Origin: Burkholderia aenigmatica
GTDB taxonomy: Bacteria; Pseudomonadota; Gammaproteobacteria; Burkholderiales; Burkholderiaceae
DNA: 64,000 nt
Direction of reading: 5' to 3'
Assembly (NCBI RefSeq): GCF_902499175.1
Contig: NZ_CABVQC010000010.1
Coordinates: forward strand, 62,001-126,000
The first letter of the stretch is position 1. The number at the start of each line of letters is the position of its first letter. Shown here in pieces: positions 49,602 to 57,661 of this stretch. The notes below the pieces were generated by a model. It did not search any database. It was not told the DNA's origin and saw only the letters and a list, made by a program, of their open reading frames with translations. The translations under genes were made by a program, and so were the position numbers.

Positions 49602-50489
49602 GTGCAAAAGACGACCGACGGATGGCTCAGCGGCTTGCTGGGCGTGATCATCTTCAGTGGCTCGCTGCCCGCGACGCGTATCGCGGTGCAGGGGCTCGAC
49701 CCGCTGTTCCTCACGTTCGCGCGCGCGACGATCGCGGGCGCGCTCGGCCTGCTGCTGCTCGTCGTGCTGAAGCAGCGGCGGCCGACGCGTGCCGAGGCCG
49801 TGTCGCTGGCCATCGTCGCGCTCGGGGTCGTGATCGGCTTTCCGTTGCTGACGGCGCTTGCGTTGAAGCACGTGACCTCCGCGCACGCGATCGTGTTCGT
49901 CGGGTTGCTGCCGCTCGCGACCGCACTGTTCGGCGTATGGCGCGGCGGCGAACGGCCGCGGCTGCCGTTCTGGATCTTCTCGATCATCGGCAGCGGCGCG
50001 GTGGCCGCGTTTGCGTTGCGCAACGGCGGCCAGGCGTCGGTGGTCGGCGACGCGCTGATGCTGGCCTCGATCGTCGCGTGCGGGCTGGGCTATGCGGAAG
50101 GCGCACGCCTGTCGCGCGAGCTCGGCGGGTGGCAGGTGATCTCGTGGGCGCTCGTGCTGTCGCTGCCGCTGATGCTGCCGCTCACGTGGCTCACCTGGCC
50201 CGTGTCGTTCGACGGCGTCGATGCCGCTGCGCTGTGGGGGCTTGCGTACGTGTCGCTGTTCAGCATGCTGATCGGCTTCGTGTTCTGGTATCGCGGGCTC
50301 GCGCTCGGCGGAATCGCGGGCGTCGGCCAGTTGCAGCTGCTGCAGCCGTTCTTCGGCTTGCTGCTCGCGGCCGGGCTGCTGCACGAGACGGTGCCGCCAT
50401 CGATGGTCGTGGTGACGGTCGTCGTGGTCGGCTGCGTGGCGGGTGCGAAATACTTCTCGAAAATAGCACCCGTGCGGCGTACGAGCTGA
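49602..50489 (+). CDS. EamA family (DMT) transporter
   Basis: A 295-residue inner-membrane carrier with ten predicted helices in two EamA halves. GTG start at 49602 with CAGGATTT upstream; the first helix is WLSGLLGVIIFSGSLPATRI, and the second half starts near ALMLASIVACGLGYAEGARL. The family exports amino acids, drugs or nucleotides. Divergent from the MocR gene, it is its likely target; neighbouring genes do not fix the substrate. Confidence 0.85.
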   Translation: MQKTTDGWLSGLLGVIIFSGSLPATRIAVQGLDPLFLTFARATIAGALGLLLLVVLKQRRPTRAEAVSLAIVALGVVIGFPLLTALALKHVTSAHAIVFVGLLPLATALFGVWRGGERPRLPFWIFSIIGSGAVAAFALRNGGQASVVGDALMLASIVACGLGYAEGARLSRELGGWQVISWALVLSLPLMLPLTWLTWPVSFDGVDAAALWGLAYVSLFSMLIGFVFWYRGLALGGIAGVGQLQLLQPFFGLLLAAGLLHETVPPSMVVVTVVVVGCVAGAKYFSKIAPVRRTS

Positions 50490-50510
50490 CGTGCGAGCCT
50501 GAGCCAATGC

Positions 50511-50541
50511 GCGGGCGCGACCGGTCGAAGGTCGCGCCCGC
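50511..50541. terminator. Perfect 12-bp hairpin between convergent EamA and VOC genes
   Basis: GCGGGCGCGACC (50511-50522), 7-base loop, GGTCGCGCCCGC (50530-50541). It ends six bases before the VOC stop. No T tract; its place between convergent stops suggests a two-way terminator. Confidence 0.5.
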
Positions 50542-50547
50542 TCGCGC

Positions 50548-50916
50548 TCAGTCGTCCGGCGTGCACACGCGCAAGCGGTGGCCGTCCGGGTCGAGCGCGA
50601 CGAACGTCAGGCCGAATACCGCCACCATCGGCGCCTGCTCGAACGGCACGCCGAGTGCCTTCCACGCGTCGTACAGGCGCCGGACTTCGCGATCGTCGTC
50701 GACCATGAAGGCCAGCTCCGAGCGGTGGCCGGCGCCGCCCGATACGAAATCGCGTGCGCTGGTCGACCACAGGCCCAGATGCAGCCCGTTGTCGAACGTG
50801 AATGCCGCATAGGTGGGAAACACGGCGACCGGCGGTCGCCCGAACAGGCGCTCGTAGAATTGCGCGCTTTGCGCCGGGTCCTCGACATACAGAAGAACGA
50901 GATTCGGGGAAGTCAT
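50548..50916 (-). CDS. VOC family (glyoxalase/bleomycin-resistance type) protein
   Basis: A 122-residue protein of one vicinal-oxygen-chelate domain: LVLLYVEDPAQSAQFYERLF, then AAFTFDNGLHLGLWSTSA, ELAFMVDD, FVALDPDGHRLRVCTPDD. The fold dimerises to form a metal site; members include glyoxalase I, antibiotic-binding proteins and others. The metal-binding residues of true glyoxalases are incomplete, so the activity is unknown. Divergent from the WYL regulator at 50994. Confidence 0.85.
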   Translation of the reverse strand: MTSPNLVLLYVEDPAQSAQFYERLFGRPPVAVFPTYAAFTFDNGLHLGLWSTSARDFVSGGAGHRSELAFMVDDDREVRRLYDAWKALGVPFEQAPMVAVFGLTFVALDPDGHRLRVCTPDD

Positions 50917-50949
50917 GCGGAGCCGTCCTGGGATCGATTAAGATGCGTT

Positions 50950-50964
50950 CCATTCTATGAATGG
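50950..50964. promoter_or_regulatory. Palindrome in the VOC-WYL divergent gap
   Basis: CCATTC (50950-50955), TAT, GAATGG (50959-50964), perfect 6-base arms. Only 77 bases separate the two start codons, so it can affect both promoters. The WYL regulator is the likely binder. Confidence 0.45.
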
Positions 50965-50993
50965 ATGCTGTCAGAAAGTGGCAGCATGGAACG

Positions 50994-51695
50994 ATGACGC
51001 GTGCCGAACGATTGCTCTCGCTGCTGCAGGTGCTGCGGCGCCACCGCCGCCCGGTGAGCGGCCGCGTGCTGGCCGGGGAACTCGGCGTCAGCCTCCGGAC
51101 GGTCTATCGCGATATCGCGTCGCTGCAGGCGCAGGGGGCCGACATCGACGGCGAGCCGGGAGTCGGCTATGTGCTGCGCGCCGGGTTCATGCTGCCGCCG
51201 CTGATGTTTTCGCAAACGGAACTGGAAGCGCTGATGCTCGGTTTTCGCTGGGTCGGGAAGTTTGCGGATGCGCAGCTCACGACGGCTGCCGCCGATGCAC
51301 TCGCCAAGATCTCCGCCGTGCTGCCTGCCGAGTTGCGTCGCGAGATGGAGTGCACGACGCTGCTCGTCGGCCCGCGCACGATCGTGGATCGGGAAACCAT
51401 CGACATGGGTGTCGTGCGCGCGGCGATCCGTACCGAAAGCAAGCTCAGGATCCGCTACACGGGCGAGGGCCGGAAAACGATCGACGAACGGATCGTGTGG
51501 CCGTTCGCGCTCGGCTATTTCAATGACGTGCGGATCGTGGCGGCGTGGTGTGAAGGCCGGAACGATTTCCGGCATTTCCGGACGGATCGCATCGTCGGGC
51601 TCGAACCGCTGGAGGTGCGCTATCCGCGGCGGCGTGCGGCGTTGCTGAAGGCGTGGCGCGCGGCGGGCGCCGACGTGCGCGTGGCGGTGAAGTAG
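50994..51695 (+). CDS. WYL-domain HTH regulator (YafY type)
   Basis: A 233-residue regulator. Residues 1-60 are a winged helix-turn-helix (LLSLLQVLRRHRRPVSGRVL, ELGVSLRTVYRDIASLQAQG). Residues 135-210 are the WYL domain (AIRTESKLRIRYTGEGRKTI; RIVWPFALGYFNDVRIVAAW; FRTDRI), here with the WYL triplet replaced by WPF/YFN. These proteins control stress and defence genes by ligand binding. The ATG at 50994 is chosen because the HTH begins there; the frame extends to 50961. It is divergent from the VOC gene. Confidence 0.85.
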   Translation: MTRAERLLSLLQVLRRHRRPVSGRVLAGELGVSLRTVYRDIASLQAQGADIDGEPGVGYVLRAGFMLPPLMFSQTELEALMLGFRWVGKFADAQLTTAAADALAKISAVLPAELRREMECTTLLVGPRTIVDRETIDMGVVRAAIRTESKLRIRYTGEGRKTIDERIVWPFALGYFNDVRIVAAWCEGRNDFRHFRTDRIVGLEPLEVRYPRRRAALLKAWRAAGADVRVAVK

Positions 51696-51716
51696 CGCGG
51701 CCGGCGGCGGGGCGGA

Positions 51717-51745
51717 GAACGGGCCGCGCATCGCGCGCCCCGTTC
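51717..51745. terminator. GC-rich hairpin between convergent WYL and DUF3088 genes
   Basis: GAACGGGCCGCGC (51717-51729), loop ATC, GCGCGCCCCGTTC (51733-51745), 13-base arms with one mismatch. No T tract; between two convergent stops. Confidence 0.45.
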
Positions 51746-51778
51746 CGTGCGGCCGCTCGACCGCACGCGCCGGTGCGC

Positions 51779-52123
51779 TTAGGCGACGTGCGCCACGCCG
51801 TATTGCGCCGACAGGTACCGCCGGATATCGGCAGGCGAATCGATGAAGCGCCTGCCGTTGTGCTCCCGAATCGCAAGGGTGTCGTCGTCCGGCGCCCGTC
51901 CGTCGCCGAGCACGAGCACCGGTGCCGACTGGTTGTCCGCACCTAGCAGTGTGACGATCGGCTGGCGCGGACGCGGGGCGTCGATGTATTCGACGTCGAC
52001 GGCGTCGCGCAACTGCGGATAGAAACTCAGCAGCCCTTCGACGGAAACCGAATCGCCGCAGTAGAACGGACCTTCGGAGTCCTTGAAGAAACCAGGGCGG
52101 AGAATGAACAGTGTGTCTTTCAT
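51779..52123 (-). CDS. DUF3088 family protein
   Basis: A 114-residue protein. The family pattern is MKDTLFILRPGFFKDSEGPF at the N-terminus, YCGDSVSVEGLLSFYPQL, VEYIDAPRPRQPIVTLLGADNQ and APVLVLGDG, ending in IDSPADIRRYLSAQYG. This resembles the thioredoxin-like first strand and helix of glutathione-transferase folds, with a Cys at about 22, but the function is unestablished. The ATG is at 52123, 73 bases after the cystathionine beta-lyase stop on the same strand. Confidence 0.8.
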   Translation of the reverse strand: MKDTLFILRPGFFKDSEGPFYCGDSVSVEGLLSFYPQLRDAVDVEYIDAPRPRQPIVTLLGADNQSAPVLVLGDGRAPDDDTLAIREHNGRRFIDSPADIRRYLSAQYGVAHVA

Positions 52124-52196
52124 GATGGTCTCGCTATGACAGAGGGAAAAACGTCGAAGAAATCGTGATGTGGGGGGCGCGTGACGTCGCCGAATG

Positions 52197-53378
52197 TCAC
52201 GCTTCCGCGAGCGCGGCGGCGCGCATTCTCGCGAAGCCGGCGGCGAGGTCGGCAATCATGTCGTCGGGATGCTCGAGCCCTGCATGAATCCGCAGCAGCG
52301 GGCCGGTCGCCGCCCATTGGGTGGCGGTGCGGTTACGAGCCGGATTGGACGGGATGATCAGGCTCTCGAAGCCGCCCCAGCTATACCCCATGCCAAAGCA
52401 CGTCATGCCGTCGAGCAGGGCGCGCACGGCTTCGTCGGCCTGCGGATGCAGCACCACGCCGAACAGCCCGCACGCGCCCGTGAAATCGCGCTGCCACAGC
52501 GCATGGCCGGCGTCGCCGGGGCGCGCCGGATACAGGATCCGCGCGACTTCCGGCTGCCGCGACAGCCAGTCGGTCAACACCTGCGCGTTGCGCTGATGCC
52601 GCTCGAGCCGGACCGACAGCGTACGCAGGCCGCGCAGCGCGAGATACGCGTCGTCACCGCTGACGGTCATGCCGAGTTGCCGATAAAAGCGCGTGACCTT
52701 CGGCGCGAGCGCCTCGGTCGTCAGAATCGCCCCCATCAGCACGTCCGAGTGCCCGGCGATGTATTTGGTCGCGGCATGAATCGACACGTCGACGCCATGC
52801 GAAAACGAGCGGAAATTCAGCGGTGTGCCCCATGTGTTGTCGAGCAGCACAACCGCGTCGTGCCGGTGCGCGACGCTGCAGATGGCCGGAATGTCCTGCA
52901 CTTCGAAGGTCAGCGAGCCCGGCGATTCGGCGAATACCGCGCGCGTGTTCGGCCGCATCAGCGATGCGATGTCCGCGCCGATCGTCGGATCGTAGTACGT
53001 CGTCGCGATGCCGAGGCGCGCCAGCGTTTCGTCGCAGAACGACCGGGTCGGGTCGTACACCGAGTCGGCCATCAGCAGATGGTCTCCCGGATTCAGCACC
53101 GCGAGCAATGCGGTCGTGATCGCACTCAGGCCGCTGGGTGTCAGCAACGCGGCGTGTGCGCCTTCGAGCCGCGCGAGCGCTTTCTCGAGCGCGCGCGTGG
53201 TCGGGCTGCCATGACGCCCGTACGCGAGCGGCGTGCCGCGTACGGCGTCGAGTGCGTCGGTGCCGTGAAAGAGCAGCGTCGACTGGCGATAGACCGGCGG
53301 GTTGACCGGCGAGCCGGGCTGGCCGTGCGAGCGGCCTTCATGGGCGAGAACGGTGTCGGGCGAATGCAGGTGGTTCAA
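52197..53378 (-). CDS. metC: Cystathionine beta-lyase (PLP)
   Basis: A 393-residue PLP enzyme of the Cys/Met-metabolism family, cutting cystathionine to homocysteine, pyruvate and ammonia, or cystine and cysteine by beta-elimination. The PLP lysine is Lys205 in SIHAATKYIAGHSDVLMG; VVLLDNTWGTPLNFR holds the ring-stacking aspartate, and MSPSGLSAI-type phosphate contacts read LTPSGLSAITTALLA. It sits directly downstream of an ATP-binding, permease and binding-protein set for cystine-type uptake, so a role in releasing sulfur from imported cystine is likely. Start ATG at 53378. Confidence 0.88.
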   Translation of the reverse strand: MNHLHSPDTVLAHEGRSHGQPGSPVNPPVYRQSTLLFHGTDALDAVRGTPLAYGRHGSPTTRALEKALARLEGAHAALLTPSGLSAITTALLAVLNPGDHLLMADSVYDPTRSFCDETLARLGIATTYYDPTIGADIASLMRPNTRAVFAESPGSLTFEVQDIPAICSVAHRHDAVVLLDNTWGTPLNFRSFSHGVDVSIHAATKYIAGHSDVLMGAILTTEALAPKVTRFYRQLGMTVSGDDAYLALRGLRTLSVRLERHQRNAQVLTDWLSRQPEVARILYPARPGDAGHALWQRDFTGACGLFGVVLHPQADEAVRALLDGMTCFGMGYSWGGFESLIIPSNPARNRTATQWAATGPLLRIHAGLEHPDDMIADLAAGFARMRAAALAEA

Positions 53379-53428
53379 GATGTCTCCTTTGGGTGTCGAT
53401 CAATCGAAGCGGGGCAGCCGTTGCGCGG

Positions 53429-54178
53429 TCAATGCAGGATCTTGTCGAGGAAGTCGCGCGCGCGTTCGGAATGCGGCGCCGCGAAGAACCGGTCGCTGGC
53501 CGCGTCCTCGACCACCGCGCCCTGGTCCATGAAGATCACGCGATGCGCGACCTTCCGCGCAAAGCCCATTTCATGCGTCACGCATACCATCGTCATGCCG
53601 TCACGCGCGAGCTCGACCATCACGTCGAGCACTTCGGTGATCATCTCGGGATCGAGCGCGGAGGTCGGCTCATCGAACAGCATCGCGACCGGGTTCATCG
53701 ACAGCGCGCGCGCAATCGCGACGCGCTGCTGCTGCCCGCCGGACAACTGCCCCGGATATTTGTGCGCGTGCGCCTTCAGGCCGACGCGGTCGAGCAGCTT
53801 CATGCCGTTTTCGACGGCCTCGTCCTTGCGGCGGCCGAGTACCTTGATCTGCGCAAGCGTCAGGTTGTCGGTGATCGACAGGTGCGGGAACAGCTCGAAA
53901 TGCTGGAACACCATGCCGACGCGGGCGCGCAATTGCGCAAGCTTCACGGCGGGATCGCCGAGCCGCGTGCCGTCGACGGTGATGCTGCCTTTCTGGAACG
54001 GTTCGAGACCGTTGATCGTCTTGATCAGCGTTGATTTTCCGGACCCGGACGGCCCGCACACGACGACCACTTCGCCCTTCGAGACGGCCGCGCTGCATGC
54101 CGAGAGCACCTGGTGCTTGCCATACCATTTCGATACGTTGTCGAGCGTAATCATGTTCTGTCCGTCGATGGAGTTCAT
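53429..54178 (-). CDS. Polar amino-acid ABC transporter, ATP-binding subunit
   Basis: A 249-residue ABC ATPase: Walker A GPSGSGKST (residues 42-50), signature LSGGQQQR (145-152), Walker B LFDEPTSALDPE (167-178), followed by CVTHEMGFARKVA. It resembles the GltL/GlnQ branch more than TcyN. The start at 54178 gives MNSIDGQNMITLDNVSKWYG; the second ATG at 54154 (MITLDNV) matches where E. coli GltL begins and may be the real one. It drives the permease whose gene ends 17 bases upstream. Confidence 0.9.
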   Translation of the reverse strand: MNSIDGQNMITLDNVSKWYGKHQVLSACSAAVSKGEVVVVCGPSGSGKSTLIKTINGLEPFQKGSITVDGTRLGDPAVKLAQLRARVGMVFQHFELFPHLSITDNLTLAQIKVLGRRKDEAVENGMKLLDRVGLKAHAHKYPGQLSGGQQQRVAIARALSMNPVAMLFDEPTSALDPEMITEVLDVMVELARDGMTMVCVTHEMGFARKVAHRVIFMDQGAVVEDAASDRFFAAPHSERARDFLDKILH

Positions 54179-54195
54179 GTGAAGGTCGGGCGCGT

Positions 54196-54855
54196 TCAAT
54201 GCGTGGACGGCAGTGCGAGGCGCGTCTCGACGCGACCCTGAAGCCGCGTGAGCAGCGTGCTGAGGACCCAGTAGATCGCGGCGGCGGCGAGATAGAGCGG
54301 CAGCGGCTGGAACGTCGCGGCGATCACCTCCTGCGTCGAGCGCAGCAATTCGGTGACGGTGATCACCGAGACCAGCGACGTGTCCTTGATCAGGCTGATC
54401 AGCGTGTTGCCGAGACTCGGCACCGCGAGGCGCAGCGCTTGCGGGCAGACGATGTAGCGCAGCGTCTGCACGTGCGTGAGACCGAGACTGTGGGCGGCTG
54501 CCCATTGCCCGCGGCCGATGCCGAGAATTGCGCCGCGCATGCTCTCGGACAGATAGGCGCCTGCGTTGAGGGTCAGCGTGAAGATGCCGGCCGTCGTGGG
54601 GTCGAGCGTGATGCCGAGATCGGGCAGCCCGTAGTAGACGACGAACATCTGCACGAGCAGCGGCGTGCCGCGCATCAGGCTGACGTAGCCTTGCGCGAGG
54701 CTGGCGGCAAGCCGGTTGCTGCCGATGCGCATGATCGCGATCACGAGCCCGACGACGAGACCCAGCGCCATCGACGCGACGGCAAACTTCAGCGTGAGCA
54801 TGGCGCCCTTGACCATCACGGGCAGCGTATGTACGACCAGTTGGAGTGCTTCCAT
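54196..54855 (-). CDS. Polar amino-acid ABC transporter, permease subunit
   Basis: A 219-residue inner-membrane protein with about five helices and the family's EAA loop SLGLTHVQTLRYIVCPQALR, which couples to the ATPase. Pattern MRGTPLLVQMFVVYYGLPDL and LNAGAYLSESMRGAI are those of His/Glu/cystine-type permeases. A single permease gene would form a homodimer. Ribosome site CAGGAGACACGC precedes the ATG at 54855. It lies between the binding-protein gene and the ATPase gene. Confidence 0.9.
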   Translation of the reverse strand: MEALQLVVHTLPVMVKGAMLTLKFAVASMALGLVVGLVIAIMRIGSNRLAASLAQGYVSLMRGTPLLVQMFVVYYGLPDLGITLDPTTAGIFTLTLNAGAYLSESMRGAILGIGRGQWAAAHSLGLTHVQTLRYIVCPQALRLAVPSLGNTLISLIKDTSLVSVITVTELLRSTQEVIAATFQPLPLYLAAAAIYWVLSTLLTRLQGRVETRLALPSTH

Positions 54856-54922
54856 TGCGTGTCTCCTGATTGTGTGCCGGACGCCCCGCGCGTTCATGCG
54901 TTCGTGCGCGGGGCGGGCTGCG

Positions 54923-55723
54923 TTATTGCGTCACCGGCTTGGTCGTGTCCGCGCCGAACCACTGCATCGAGATCTTCTTCAGCGTGCCGTCCTGCTGCAG
55001 CGACGCCACGGCGTCGTCGATCGCCTTCGCGAATTTCGGATTGCCCTTGCGGAACGGAATGCCCATCCGGTCTTCGCCGCCCGCGAGCACGGAGCCCGGG
55101 CGCAGCGGCAGGTGCGAGTTCTTGATCAGGTAGCTGAGCATCAGGCGATCGTTGACCGCCGCGTCGATCCGCCCGGCCGCCAGGTCACGCAGGTTTTCCG
55201 GCGTACCGGGGTAGACCTGCAGGTCGATCGCGGGCACGGTCTTGACCAGATCGACATAGTTGCTGCCCATCGTCACGCCGACCTTCTTGCCCTTCAGTTC
55301 GTCGAGCGACTTGAATGCGCGCGCATCGTTTTGCCGTTGCAGCAGCTGCGCGGACGAATACACGTACGGCGCGCTGAAATCGAGCGCCTGCTGGCGCGAC
55401 GGGGTGATCGCGACCTGGTTGACGATCACGTCGAACTTGCCGGCCTGCAGGCCGGCGAGAATCCCGCTCCATTCGGTCGTCACGAACTGCGGCTTCACGC
55501 CGAGGCGAGCGGCAACCGCCTTCGCGACGTCGACGTCGAAGCCTTCGAGCTGGCCGTCGGCATTGCGATAGTCGAACGGCGGATAGGTGCCTTCCAGCGC
55601 GATCTTCAGCACACCGGCCTGCTTGACGGTGTCGAGCAGGTCAGCCGCATGCGATGTCGCGGTCGCGATGCAGAGGAGGGCGGCCGCGATGCCTTGCTTG
55701 AACGTCGGGGTGAAGTGCTTCAT
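54923..55723 (-). CDS. tcyJ: Cystine-type ABC transporter, substrate-binding protein
   Basis: A 266-residue periplasmic binding protein with a signal peptide (MKHFTPTFKQGIAAALLCIA, cleavage near SHA-AD). The sequence resembles E. coli FliY/TcyJ: GVLKIALEGTYPPFDYRNAD, VIVNQVAITPSRQQALDFSA, GKKVGVTMGSNYVDLVKTVP, and the end QWFGADTTKPV. That suggests L-cystine or related sulfur amino acids as ligand. It leads an operon with permease, ATPase and cystathionine beta-lyase. The gene symbol is by resemblance only; another polar amino acid is not excluded. Confidence 0.8.
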   Translation of the reverse strand: MKHFTPTFKQGIAAALLCIATATSHAADLLDTVKQAGVLKIALEGTYPPFDYRNADGQLEGFDVDVAKAVAARLGVKPQFVTTEWSGILAGLQAGKFDVIVNQVAITPSRQQALDFSAPYVYSSAQLLQRQNDARAFKSLDELKGKKVGVTMGSNYVDLVKTVPAIDLQVYPGTPENLRDLAAGRIDAAVNDRLMLSYLIKNSHLPLRPGSVLAGGEDRMGIPFRKGNPKFAKAIDDAVASLQQDGTLKKISMQWFGADTTKPVTQ

Positions 55724-56313
55724 GGTTGTCTCCGGGGTTGTTGTCGAAAATTCAGGGTGTGCGACGCCGCGGCGACGGGCGGCGTCGCCGTGAGCGGGAA
55801 GTCGATGAAGCGTGAGGCGGCGGGCGTGGCTGTCCGCCGTGCGCGATGCCGTGCGTTACGGCATGCGCTCGTGGGCGATGAAGGACGGGTGCGCGTACGG
55901 ATGGATGACGCAGGCGCGTGAGCAGCGGCGAAGGCCGGCGTGCGCGGCGAAGCGTTCAAGCGTGCGATTCATGATTGCCCGTGCAGCATTGCGAGTGTGG
56001 TGGACCGGATGCATCGTCGATGCGTATCCGGCGACAGGAATGCGGTGCGACTGAGGGCAATCTTAGTTTTGTCAAAAGGGAATGTGTTTCCAAAGATGCG
56101 TGCACTTTTCACGCGACGTGGAATGTTTTTCTCTGCGCGCGAAAGGTGGCGCATGCGATCTGCTGCGGTTGCGCACGATGAGAGGGATCAGGTGCTACGG
56201 TGCGGGCGGACGGTTGCTCCAGGCCGCGATCCGGCCGGACGTCGCAAAGCAAAACGGCCAGGCTGCCGTGAGTGGCAAGCCTGGCCGTTGGCCTTCGTGA
56301 CGCGGGGTGCGCG
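55724..56313. other. 590-base gene-free stretch between the cystine-type operon and lysA
   Basis: No supportable gene. The right end holds the lysA terminator (56253-56289). A segment of lower GC (about 56050-56160) contains a TTGACA read on the minus strand (56075 down to 56070), with no good -10 at the usual distance; it may be the activator-dependent promoter of the operon that begins at 55723. A CysB-type control would fit the genes but no site is proven. Confidence 0.5.
56253..56289 (-). terminator. Intrinsic terminator of lysA
   Basis: Perfect 12-base arms at 56253-56264 (AACGGCCAGGCT) and 56278-56289 (AGCCTGGCCGTT), with further pairing inside. Reading along the minus strand, a U-rich run (complement of GCAAAGCAAAA at 56244-56254) follows directly, as expected for a rho-independent terminator of lysA. 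Confidence 0.75.
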
Positions 56314-57552
56314 TTACTCGAACGTTTCGAGCGCGAGCAGTTCGTCGATCGTCTGCCGGCGGCGGATCAGCCGCGGCGTGCCGCGATCGACGAGCACTTC
56401 CGGCGCGAGCGGCCGGCTGTTGTAGTTCGAGGACATCGACGCGCCGTACGCGCCCGCGTCGTGCAGGAACAGCAGGTCGCCGATCTGCGGCTGCGCCAGC
56501 TTGCGGTGCGTGACCACACCGCCCGCGTCCTGCGTGAACACGTCGCCCGATTCGCACAGCGGACCCGCGATCGCGAGATCGACGAGCGGCCGGCCGGCCG
56601 GCAGCGCGCCATCGTGCGTGTGCACCGACACCGCGTGGTAGCTGCCGTACATCGACGGGCGCATCAGGTCGTTGAAGCCCGCGTCGATCAGCACGAAGTC
56701 GTGCTTCGGCCGGCGGTTGACGGCCTGCACTTCGGTGACGAGCGTGCCGGCCTCGGCGACGAGGAAGCGGCCCGGTTCGATCTCGATGCGCACCGGGTGG
56801 CCGAGATGCCGTTCGATCCGCTTGCGCGCGGCGTCCCACTGGCTGAAGTAGTGGCCGACGTCGACACGCGGCTCGCCGTCGCGATACGGGATCGACAGGC
56901 CACCGCCGGCCGAGATCGCGTCGATGTCATGGCCGAGCGACGAGACGAGATCGACCATCGCATCGCACACCTGCGACAGGTGGCCGTAGTCGACGCCCGA
57001 GCCGATGTGCATGTGGATGCCGACGAGCTTCAGCCCGTACTGGCGCACGATCTCGATCGCGCGCGGTACGTCGTCGATCCAGATGCCGTGCTTGCTTTGC
57101 GGGCCGCCGGTATTGGTCTTGTTGCTGTGGCCGTGGCCGAAACCGGGGTTGACGCGCAGCCACACGCGGTGGCCGGGCGCGTGCTCGCCGATACGCGCGA
57201 GCATGTCGAGCGAACCGGCGTTCACGGTCACGCCGTGCTTCAGCACGGCCGCGAGCGTCGGGCGGTCGATCAGGTCGGCCGTGAACACGACGCCTTCCGG
57301 CTCGCCGGCGGGGCTGAACCCGGCCGCGAGGCTGCGCTCGATCTCGCCGAGCGATACGGCGTCGACGCACGCGCCTTCTTCGCGCATCAGCTTCAGGATA
57401 TGGACGTTCGAGTTCGCCTTCTGCGCATAGCGGATCACGTCGAACTGACGCAGTTGGGCGATGCGGTCGCGGATGACGTCGGCGTCGTACACCCACAGCG
57501 GGGTGCCGTATTGCTGCGCGAGCGTCGCGAGCTGGCGGGAATCGAGAGACAT
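56314..57552 (-). CDS. lysA: Diaminopimelate decarboxylase
   Basis: A 412-residue PLP enzyme of the alanine-racemase-like fold, making L-lysine from meso-diaminopimelate, the last step of lysine synthesis. The PLP lysine is Lys45 in IRYAQKANSNVHIL; other motifs are GHSNKTNTG, HMHIGSGVDYGHLSQVC, SAGGGLSIPY and GPLCESGDVF (the catalytic cysteine of the partner subunit), plus GAYGASMSSNYNSRPLAPEV. Length and end agree with LysA. Divergent from a LysR-type gene at 57662, the usual arrangement for lysine-controlled lysA. A strong terminator follows. Confidence 0.93.
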   Translation of the reverse strand: MSLDSRQLATLAQQYGTPLWVYDADVIRDRIAQLRQFDVIRYAQKANSNVHILKLMREEGACVDAVSLGEIERSLAAGFSPAGEPEGVVFTADLIDRPTLAAVLKHGVTVNAGSLDMLARIGEHAPGHRVWLRVNPGFGHGHSNKTNTGGPQSKHGIWIDDVPRAIEIVRQYGLKLVGIHMHIGSGVDYGHLSQVCDAMVDLVSSLGHDIDAISAGGGLSIPYRDGEPRVDVGHYFSQWDAARKRIERHLGHPVRIEIEPGRFLVAEAGTLVTEVQAVNRRPKHDFVLIDAGFNDLMRPSMYGSYHAVSVHTHDGALPAGRPLVDLAIAGPLCESGDVFTQDAGGVVTHRKLAQPQIGDLLFLHDAGAYGASMSSNYNSRPLAPEVLVDRGTPRLIRRRQTIDELLALETFE

Positions 57553-57642
57553 GGCGGATCAATCGGGTCGAATGAATGGATAGCGTGAATGATGCGCCCG
57601 ATCAGCTATACAGTAAAATGCCTGTTTATCGAGATTCGATTC

Positions 57643-57653
57643 ATATCTGATAT
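57643..57653. promoter_or_regulatory. Palindrome in the lysA-LysR divergent gap
   Basis: ATATC, T, GATAT (57643-57653), 5-base arms, ending nine bases before the LysR start. It lies in an AT-rich patch with a TACAGTAAAAT tract nearby. A LysR-type operator for lysA control is expected here. Confidence 0.45.
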
Positions 57654-57661
57654 AGAAGATC

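Noticed and set aside
52194-54182. 662-codon plus-strand frame across metC and the ABC ATPase
   Set aside because: No domain, and two well-recognised genes lie on the other strand.
56040-56170. Lower-GC patch as a transferred gene
   Set aside because: No frame with coding character; more likely promoter or leader sequence of the operon starting at 55723.
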